A DNA stretch of 64,000 bases from contig OY821747.1 in NCBI GenBank assembly GCA_963682055.1, positions 23,496,126-23,560,125 of the forward strand, read 5' to 3'. Below, in pieces: positions 56,269-64,000 of this stretch. The DNA is from Primula veris. Its lineage: Eukaryota > Streptophyta > Magnoliopsida > Ericales > Primulaceae. Position 1 is the stretch's first letter; each line of letters starts with the position of its first letter. Under the pieces are notes generated by a model. The model saw only the letters and a list, made by a program, of their open reading frames with translations. It was not told where the DNA came from and made no database searches. A program made the translations under genes and the position numbers.

Positions 56269-56412
56269 CGACCGATCGTCTGGACAAAAACGACCGATCG
56301 TTTTTGGTCCAAATTCTTCCAGAGAGTTCGTTATAAAAACGACCGATCGTTTTCTGAAAACGACCGATCGTTTTCTTAAAACGACCGATCGACTGTAGAA
56401 AACGACCGATCG
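56269..56412 (+). promoter_or_regulatory. Six-site decamer array in the plus-strand LTR
   Basis: CGACCGATCG starts at 56269, 56291, 56340, 56361, 56382 and 56403 (spacings 22, 49, 21, 21, 21), here without a single mismatch in the ten bases. The 49-bp gap holds ATTCTTCCAGAGAG. Confidence 0.9.
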
Positions 56413-56532
56413 TTTTCGGCAGAATTCGAAAACAACTTTTCAGCTTATTCTGGGGAATTGCTTAAAACCAATGGATAAAAGCCCTCAACCACTACCAACG
56501 GTCATAATACAAAAAACAGACTTTGCTGGCCA

Positions 56533-56538
56533 TATAAA
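56533..56538 (+). promoter_or_regulatory. TATA box of the plus-strand LTR
   Basis: TATAAA in GGCCATATAAACCACCCC, about 120 bp after the last decamer site. This places the array in the U3 enhancer position. Confidence 0.6.
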
Positions 56539-57166
56539 CCACCCCAAACACTCTCCAAAAGATATACATTCATAACCATTCATCATCCTTCAACCTCTCT
56601 CATTCAAAACCCAAAATATCACCATTTCGGTGAAAATATTCGAAAAAGAGGGAAATTAAGGATAAAGCGACTCAAGCTCAAACAACATCAAAAACTCACC
56701 AATTAGCTTATTTAGAAGCAAATAAAATAGTGAGTGTAGTTACATTGTTGTAACAAATTTGTAAGAGTAAATTATAAACTCATTTGTGAGCGAGTGATCG
56801 GGTAGAGGCTTTGTAAGTGAGTATTGCTTAAAAGCTCTAGGTCTTTTCATTCGGGATACTCATAAAGTGAGGGGGAGCTTAATCGGTTGATTAGCTTGAT
56901 AGGATTTGTAATATCCAACGGAAGAACATTTTAGTGAAATACTCGGTAGTACCGAGGAGAGGACGTAGGCCGTTTTGCCGAACCTCTATAAATCACGGTG
57001 TCATTTTCTTTCTTAACTTTTACTTTCCGCAACTTATATTTTGTTTATTTTCTTGCTTGCGTTTGGATTGTTTAACGATTTTTAACGCTTAAGCTTAGAA
57101 TTGCGAAAGTTGGGTTGTTAGTCGTCATTAAGTTTAATTCCGCGAAAAGCGCCAAAAATCTTATTC

Positions 57167-57203
<37 letters not shown>

Positions 57204-57228
57204 TAAGGGTTAGCCACACGGGCCAACA

Positions 57229-57245
57229 ATTGGTATCAGAGCCGA
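57229..57245 (+). promoter_or_regulatory. Primer-binding site right of the plus-strand LTR
   Basis: ATTGGTATCAGAGCCGA follows the LTR directly, so this LTR is a 5' LTR for the sequence to its right. Confidence 0.85.
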
Positions 57246-57290
57246 GGCTCTTGCATATAGGAATCTAACGATTTAAGAGTTAAGATCCCG

Positions 57291-57383
57291 ATGGCTAATA
57301 TACTTAATTTCACTTCCGGTATTACTTCATCGCCCAATACTCCACCATTTTTTGATGAGATAAATTTTTCATATTGGAGATAG
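57291..57383 (+). pseudogene. gag: Sirevirus gag 5' start, 30 codons
   Basis: The ATG at 57291 opens MANILNFTSGITSSPNTPPF, then FDEINFSYWR, and stops at the junction. PPFFD...YWR matches the region just upstream of the gag ORF of the nested element (PPFFDGTNYPYWR). The join to MULE sequence is within a few bases of 57378. Confidence 0.75.
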
Positions 57384-58030
57384 AAGAGTACAGAGCTTCT
57401 TTCAATTTCTCTTACAAATCGTACCCTGCTGTACTTAAGTATGTAGACAATCTGTTAAATGATTATGCCGATAAGTTTGTTGCATGCTATACCAACCATA
57501 CAACACATCTAGGTAACAGAACTAGCAATCGAGTCGAACAACAACACGCAAAGCTAAAAAGACCTATTTCCACAAATACTGGCACGCTTGAAAATGTTTG
57601 GGTAGAGGTGAATAAAATTCTAGAAAAACAGTTTGAGGATATTAAGATGAAGTTGGATAAATGCAAGTCTTATTTTCTACATTCAGAACGGACACCTCTA
57701 TTTAAAAATCTTAGGTCGTATATCACACACCATGCCTTTGATTTATTATTTCAAGAACACAAAAAATGTAGTGGTCAGTCTGATGAGAATTGTTCTTGCG
57801 ATATAAAATTGTCTCACGGGTTACCTTGTCATCATATTACGAGTGAACATATTTTATTCGGAAAGCCTCTTCCTCTAGAATATATTCATACATTCTGGAA
57901 AAAATTAGACGTAATTGATGATAATGGGAACACCGATGATTATGGGGTAGAGGGTGATCTAGAAGAGTTTAAAAGTGTTTATTCTACCAAAACTAATGTT
58001 GAAAAACGGTGTATGAAAACACAACTCTGA
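57374..58030 (+). pseudogene. MULE transposase C-terminal part with SWIM finger
   Basis: 218 codons. LKYVDNLLNDYADKFVACYT and TSNRVEQQHAKLKRPI are typical of the region after the catalytic domain of plant MULE transposases. CSCDIKLSHGLPCHHI is the SWIM zinc finger (C-x-C ... C-x-H). The upstream MULE domain with its catalytic residues is missing. The frame stops at 58028-58030 but continues in phase into the OTU part. Confidence 0.85.
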
Positions 58031-58144
58031 GAGATAACTTTACCATTTAGAACATCCATGAATGATCCCGAAGTGAGACAAACTATGGGGAGACCTAGAA
58101 TATGAGACAATTCTAGTAAGATAGATAAGTCAGAATGGGAGTAT

Positions 58145-58960
58145 GTGGAGGAACAGAGTGCTAGTGCTAGTAGAGATAAGGGCAAATGTAAGGCGGAAGA
58201 AACACAGGAGGTAAAGGTAAACACAAATAGGAGAACGCGAAACCACACAAATAAACCCACCACCACTAGGCAAACCTTCCTGTACAGTGACCAAATATGG
58301 GTCATGTTACATAATTGCATCGATACGGTTTATGATGTGCGTGTGGATGGTAACTGTGGGTTCCGAGTAATTGCAAATGTGATGGGTAAAGAACATGGGG
58401 AAAATGATTGGTATGCGGTTATATATGAGTTGTTTCAAGAGCTGCAACAAATGAAAGGTGTTTATTATGATCTGTTTGAGAATCTCGATTTTGAGGGTTA
58501 TCGATATGATTATATTCTAGCCAGTTTGAATTTTTATCATCCTACAAATCCCGTCCCTTGTGACAAATGGATGAGATTTTCATCTTATGATTTTTTAATT
58601 GCATCTCATTATAATATGTCAATTGTATTGTTGTCATTATGGCCAAATAAAAATGGAGGGGTACAAGTATGGAACGCCACTTTTTTACCTCTTTATACTG
58701 GTCCGCCTCCTGGAACGACATATTACATCCATACTGTAATAGTGTACGTCAACAGTTGTCATTATGCTTAAGTTATTCCTAAAGAAGTGATCTTTCCAAT
58801 GCCAAGAATTATAGCACGGTGGGAACAAATACGCACTGAGGCTGCTGAGCCATGAAAGAAACTTTTTCAAGCAAATTTCAACTCATATATGGCACTAGAA
58901 ATGCAATCGGGAAAGCAAATTGTAACTGAAGAAGAAGCTATAGACGTATCAAGTCCATAA
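58145..58960 (+). pseudogene. OTU-type cysteine protease domain of the MULE
   Basis: Same frame as the transposase part, separated by two TGA stops (58028 and about 58103). A charged linker (DKGKCKAEETQEVKVNTNRR) leads to YDVRVDGNCGFRVIANVMG, the OTU catalytic loop with Asp68 and nucleophile Cys71 counted from 58145, and later NSCHYA, the probable catalytic His. The frame has a stop at 58769-58771 and another near 58855, with residues of the C-terminus still readable to 58960. OTU enzymes remove ubiquitin-like tags; several plant MULEs carry one. What it does for the element is unknown. Confidence 0.85.
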
Positions 58961-59179
58961 TTAGTTTTTTATTTTTAATTTTATGTAAATTACTCTTTTT
59001 TCCAAGTTGTTGTAAATTTATATGATGTATCATGTTTAATAAATATGTTTGTAACTGAAGAAGAAACTATAGACGTATCAAGTCCATAATTAGTTTTTTA
59101 TTTTTAATTTTATGTAAATTACTCTTTTTTCCAAGTTGTTGTAAATTTATATGATGTATCATGTTTAATAAATATGTTT
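58922..59179. repeat. 129-bp tandem duplication at the MULE gene end
   Basis: GTAACTGAAGAAGAAGCTAT at 58922 returns at 59051 with one change (GAAACTAT), and the two units are otherwise nearly identical. The duplication copies the last coding codons and the 3' region. Confidence 0.95.
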
Positions 59180-61564
59180 TATGAAATTTAGTTAATTTTT
59201 GCATATTGAGTTCATTTCTTTTATGAAATTTATATAATTTATGATTGTTTCATTCAAGCAAAATGGACGATTGACACCAAATTGACGATTTAGTTAATGT
59301 TTCATATTGCGTTATCCAAGTGTTAAAAACAAACCAAAAACACTTTACAAAAATTGACGATTTAGTTAATATTTCAATAAATCTCAACTTATACACTTCA
59401 CAAAAAGGTAACATGAACCAAAAACATAAAATTTATCAAATCAACTTCTTTTTTTGTGTAAATTTGTCTAAATTTTGTGTTTATTTTGAGAGATTTTTAG
59501 AATTGACAAAATTTATTTTATGTAAATTTTTAAGAATAAGGCATTTAATTTTTTTATTAAAAAAATCATGTTTAAAATATTTACTATTTTATAAAAAATA
59601 TTTCTTTTTTTATGTATATTTTTAATAATATGTCATCTAGTTTTTTTTTAAAAAGTTCATGTTTAATTTGTAAAAAATATTCAGTATTTTAACTGATATG
59701 ACCAATATTGAGTTTTTTCGAAATGCATAAACTATTCTGCAATTTCTGAAAACTTCAGCAAACCGTACATTTAATATACGGTTTGCACAAAATTCCTCCA
59801 GACCGTATATTTTTTGTACAATTTATACGTTTATAAAGATAAAATATAATATAGTATAAAAATCCCGCTTTTATTTGATTTTATGGTTCATGGGCCCTAT
59901 TTTACTTTCCATACATTTTGCTTTACAGTAATTTGCTATTGGACCAATTTACTGTAGAAATATCTTCCAATCAAATACATATTGCTAAAGGTTTCTCTGT
60001 ATACAAATCATATACAGTACATTTCAGCTAATAGATGATACAGACAGCATATGCGTTCTAGGATCAACAACATCAGTTCTGTCAAATGATACATTTTCTT
60101 TAAAATTATGGAATCTATCGACTTTAAAACTAAGGTAACACATGACATTCTTTGTTTATAAAACAATATAGGTCTCTTATAATTATAATAATCATATAAT
60201 TCACTTTTTATTAATCGTTTGAATTCATAAAACAACGACATCTTCCTTCCTTTCTCTTTCTCTATAAGAATAAAACCATATTATTAAAATATAATAGGGG
60301 GAATTGATAAGAAATCTGAGTTTTTGTAAAATTTTAAAACTCTATATAAAATCATAAAAAAGTGTTAAGTTTACTTTAAACTTAAGGAAATTACAAGAGA
60401 AACTGATACCGATGCTCTAAGCATGTATTTTTAATGCTTAACGTGTAACATGTTTTATGAATGTCTTATTTTTGCATTGGATTCGTTTGGCATCGAGAAT
60501 TTGATGCATTTGTTCAATTTCTTCTACCCTATCATAAGAGACATAATTAGCAATTGAATTTAATATAATAACACATATACTGCTTATGTTTAGGCTAGAA
60601 TGATAGGTCAACCTAAATTCTCCAATAAGATGTTGGCATGTTGCGATCATCATCAATTTCTATAAACAAATGTTAGAGTTAATTTATTTTTTTATAAGCA
60701 ATAAAATGTTAAGAGTTAATTTGAAGCAAATGAATGAATCTTTTAATTTAACATTTGAAGAAAAAGAAACCAGAATCATTGAAGACAAGTTTTTCAAAAC
60801 AAAAAACTCAACACAAATCTAACTTTCTAAACTAGCCAAATCAGTTAAAAATGAAATTTGGGATTAAATTACAATTGAAGAATGTGATTGTACCAAACAT
60901 AAACTTTGATTTAATTGGTCTAGTACTCAGTTATTGTAAGTTCGCAATTTGCGTTGTTACTATACTTAAATAGCATTTTTCTAGATGTTTATACTTGGTT
61001 TTTTCATGGTTTTAATTGCCACTTTAATTTAATTGATCGTCTATGTTAAAAAACAGACTTCGCTTGATAGGATATATAGTTCCTTTTTCTATTTTACAGT
61101 GTTCCAAATTTGGTACAATTCTAAATAGGTGACTCGTGCGGTTAAACACCTTTACTCATTTGGGATCACTGGCCCAAACCCAAAGCAACCAATTTATATA
61201 TATATAAAAAGAGTGGAACGTTTTGTTTTATTCTTGAAATTGATTTTGCAATGCTAGTTTAATGATGCAAAATCATTTGCTTTTCTTAAAAAGAAAATCA
61301 TTTGAAAGGATGTAATTTCAGAAAGTGATTAATAAGTTACAACAGAAATGAAGAGAAGCATGTGAAATACTGCAGGTTAGCTGAGTTTTGTAATGCCGTG
61401 TTTTGTTAGACAAAGTTGGTACTTTTTTCATTGTTTAGCACATGGGGTTGACAGTTGTCTCCATAGCATTGATAAATTGCACCAAGTACTAAGTTAGAAC
61501 TTATAACACTTTTACTAACCATAGTAATGGTAATAGATTGAAAAAAAAACTAACCATAGTAAAT
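59180..61564. other. MULE 3' end and gene-free spacer
   Basis: To about 59815: the MULE 3' flank with its inverted end (AAACCGTACATTTAATATAC, a hairpin with TATACGGTTTGC). Beyond that, AT-rich DNA with no gene. Minus-strand frames at 60008-60241 and 60438-60656 have no recognisable domain. Confidence 0.45.
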
Positions 61565-62223
61565 ATAATATTGGATCCATAAGTATTAACATTACCACAT
61601 TTTAAGGTGTATCCAAATATAAATAAAAAATGAAAATCGATCTTAATTAAGGATCAAGTACCAGTCACGGTCTGATTAGTTTGAGTTGCAAAATGTTCAT
61701 AAATTAACGAATACAACCTGTTAAGAAATGGTCAATAACTTGAAATCGTCCCGAGCTCATAATATTGGATCCATCGAATTAATATTATGACATTCAATTT
61801 TAAGGTGTATTTACTATCTTTTACTTTATTAGTAATTTAAGATGTATCCAAATATAAATTAAAAATGAAAACCGATCTTAAGGATCAAGTACTAGCACGG
61901 TCTGATTGACTTGCAAATTGTTCATAAATAAACAAGCAAAACTTGTTAAAGAATGGTCAATAATTTTGATATTACGACATCACTTATGGAAGAGGTGAAA
62001 CACTTATACTAACCATAATGTTGGATCCATAAGTATTAATATTACGACATTTTAAGGTGTATTACTATCTTTTACTCTATTAGTAATTTAAGATGAATCC
62101 AAATATAAATGAAAACCAATCTTAAGGATAAAGTACCAGTCACAGTCTGATCAGTTTGAGTTGCAAAATATTCATAAATAAACGAGCACAACTTGTTAAG
62201 AAATGGTCAATAATTTGAAATCG
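61565..62223. repeat. Three diverged tandem units of about 200-250 bp
   Basis: Each unit has TTGGATCCAT, then ATTTTAAGGTGTAT, ATCCAAATATAAA, a CCGATCTTAAGGATCAAGTA-type phrase, CACGGTCTGAT, and TTCATAAAT(A/T)AACGA-type text ending GAAATGGTCAATAA. Units start near 61568, 61765 and 62023. Non-coding. Confidence 0.9.
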
Positions 62224-64000
62224 TGTCACATCGATAATTTTCCCGAGCTCGAACCAAGTTTTTTTGTTTTACCATGAAGAAATCATGATATATCCTCTAG
62301 AGAAAAGGAAAAAATAACAACTCATTTAATCATGGAAGGTTATAAACCCCAAAAACCGTTTGATGTAAAAATCTGTATTAAAAGTCATGTCTACATTAAA
62401 AGTCATCAAGATTATGAGACCATCTTAAAGAGATTTAAGGAAGTAATTTTTCTTGTTATTTTGCTTTTTTTATTTGAATTTATTCCATGGGTCGTTTTGA
62501 GCATTTCGTTATTAATGAAATTGGGTCTCCCCAAGGTTTATATAAAAAAGTTTAAAACAATCTGAAAGAAACAAGGAAGTAAAAAAAGAACAATAGGGAA
62601 TTTGCTTTTTGTTTTTTTTAATTTGTTATTACTGTATAACATAGTATAAAATATAAATCATTGAACATAATGATAAGAGTTTAAAGAGGTCATGTAGAAT
62701 CCCATAAATCCAGCTATAGCGCACTCTTTTTTTTTTTTTCTCTCTCAAATTAATTTCAAGCACAGAATCATCCCATACTTGGGTGGTTGAGTGTTGAGAA
62801 TCAGACGACAAAAATATGTAACTCCTCTAACAAAAATACTGACAACTGACCTCACCATTGGACCAAACATGCATGCCCTTACTTGAATATAATTCTACCC
62901 AAAAAAAAAAAAACTAATTACTTAAAATAAATAAATCCAAAAGTAACCAAAGCACTCAATATTCAATATGATGAGCCATATCTAGACTATATACAGCCAC
63001 TTATTTTGTCATCTTATTATTATAAGTATATTTAATTATTCATACTATAAGAAAATCCTATTTACCTTTAAAGATTGGTTAATTACACTACTAACATGTA
63101 CTCCGTAGTTGTATATATCTTGAAACGTGATCATGCAAGCTTATATTATAAATCAGAATCATTTTACGATTATATATTTGTATCAACAATTACCATAGCA
63201 TTTTTTTCTAAGACAATTTTATATACGTTGGCCATTATTACTGAAATTTTGATAGTTAAGAAAGTGGGAACAACGACTATCAGGAGTTTATATTAAGAAG
63301 GATTAATTAAGAATTATATAAGACTTGTCTTTAATTAATATACGTACGTACAGTTCCTTTTTGGATTCTCTCTTTTACATTTCTGCTCATATTTGTCAGA
63401 CTGAAAGTAAATAAGAAAATTATAGGCACGAAACGAATTTTATTAAGACACCATATTTATTGTGTCATTGGTTTCATGTAAATAAATAAATAATAGTCAC
63501 ATCGAGTAAACCGCGCAAGAAAGAATTTGGCTATTAAATGCTTAGAAATTACGCACTACAGTATTTAAGATAATTACATAATAAAAAATCTAGCTCTAAA
63601 ATTCTTCCTATTACCCTTTCCTTCAATGACCGACATGTTTGATAAATGAAATACTACTACTATTACTTTATATTTCTTAACATAATTTATAGTTTTCGGT
63701 TTGATTAATTCATTAAGTACATGCATTACATGTTATATTAGCTCATGCTAAACGTTAAAAGTTAGTAAAACGAAAAGGTTTCAACTTATCGTATATAGAA
63801 GATGGATGGATGATATTCCTTGTTTGATCAAATACAATCAAATTTAGAAATTTGTCATCTTTCACTAATCATAGTAAAGCTTCTTACGGATCTTACCTTA
63901 AAAGGCAAGTCAAATAAAATATAACGACAACCCATACTAGATTTCCTTAGTAAGGCTTAAGTACAAGAATTAAACTAATGGAAAGAGCTTAAAGAAAATA
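62224..64000. other. Gene-free spacer
   Basis: AT-rich. A 77-codon frame at 62332-62565 codes for a hydrophobic stretch (VIFLVILLFLFEFIPWVVL) but has no family resemblance and no gene context; left out as a gene. Nothing else seen. Confidence 0.45.

Larger units (their letters stand above)
56036..57228 (+). repeat. Single Sirevirus-type LTR, plus strand
   Basis: 1193 bp, TGTTGAACTTAG ... GGCCAACA, with a PPT on its left and a PBS on its right. Shares the plan of the minus-strand LTRs: decamer array, TCGGTAGTACCGAGGAGAGG near 56943, and a C34 tract (57168-57201) just before the end. Sequence is clearly more diverged than the two LTRs of the nested element are from each other. Confidence 0.88.
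55713..57378 (+). mobile_element. Permuted Sirevirus piece, second segment
   Basis: Continues the plus-strand gag piece of 45131-46132 after the nested element. The order is: end of gag reading (to about 55800), about 230 bp non-coding, PPT AAAATGGGGGAGAT (56022-56035), one LTR (56036-57228), PBS (57229 on) and the first 30 gag codons (57291-57380), where MULE sequence resumes. No pol is present, so the parent was a gag-only, non-autonomous Sirevirus relative. Gag 3' part before the LTR and gag 5' part after it is a circular permutation of the normal order. Confidence 0.75.
44300..59815 (+). mobile_element. MULE with OTU domain, broken by nested retroelements
   Basis: The left end region (about 44305-44350: TTTAATATACGGTTTGG, then TTTTCAGAAATTACA) is the inverted counterpart of 59745-59790 (GCAATTTCTGAAAAC, then AAACCGTACATTTAATATAC). 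The interior starts with a TATA box and an ATG frame at 45031 and ends with a transposase C-terminus plus OTU domain (57374-58960). The middle of the transposase, including its catalytic part, is gone, replaced by Sirevirus sequence. The exact termini and the target duplication were not resolved, so the limits are approximate. Confidence 0.6.

Noticed and set aside
60438..60656. Minus-strand exon candidate
   Set aside because: Composition is only mildly gene-like; no domain and no partner exons found.
62332..62565. Small membrane protein
   Set aside because: Hydrophobic stretch from T-rich codons, no context or family.

Overview
The window looks like plant nuclear DNA, most likely from a eudicot. 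It is AT-rich, its genes are split by GT-AG introns, it carries plant-only families (mini zinc finger, DUF1666, F-box/FBA), and it is filled with nested plant transposons. Species cannot be told from the sequence alone.

Layout. 1-2591: truncated, frameshifted Ty3/gypsy element (Tat-like), minus strand. 4220-5260: F-box pseudogene held in one frame but cut by four stops. 5330-9860: diverged tandem duplication carrying the 3' end of a DUF1666 gene; the left copy is dead, the right copy is the real end of the intact five-exon gene at 8767-13851 (minus). 13852-23596: gene-poor, with foldback elements, a LINE relic, possible retroelement non-coding sequence and one doubtful small ORF behind a TATA box. 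23597-23875: intact intronless MINI ZINC FINGER gene. 26537-29464: gag-only Ty1/copia element with both LTRs and a 5-bp target duplication. 30395-31623: cluster of MITEs just upstream of 33579-38382, a complete four-exon gene for plastid-targeted glycinamide ribonucleotide synthetase (purine synthesis, step 2). 39440-43000: short repeats, including a 297-bp Mutator-type MITE with a 9-bp duplication, a 332-bp TRIM with two 117-bp LTRs, a tRNA-derived SINE head and a 21-bp minisatellite.

44300-59815 is a three-layer nest. The outer layer is a Mutator-like element (MULE) whose transposase C-terminus (SWIM finger) is in frame with an OTU cysteine-protease domain. Inside it lies a plus-strand, gag-only Sirevirus piece in permuted order (gag 3' part, PPT, LTR, PBS, gag 5' start). 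Inside that lies a nearly complete 9.58-kb Sirevirus-like copia element on the minus strand (46133-55712, duplication GTACC) with gag, pol and an extra ORF downstream of pol.

The strongest unexplained signal is a six-site array of a decamer close to CGACCGATCG. It occurs in all three Sirevirus-type LTRs and once more just upstream of the extra ORF. The sites are spaced 20-22 or 49 bp apart, and every 49-bp gap holds a second motif related to CTCACTGGAA. This looks like a shared promoter module. Also notable are the permuted Sirevirus insert, the variable C-tract at the 3' end of these LTRs, and a four-fold 65-residue repeat in the DUF1666 protein.
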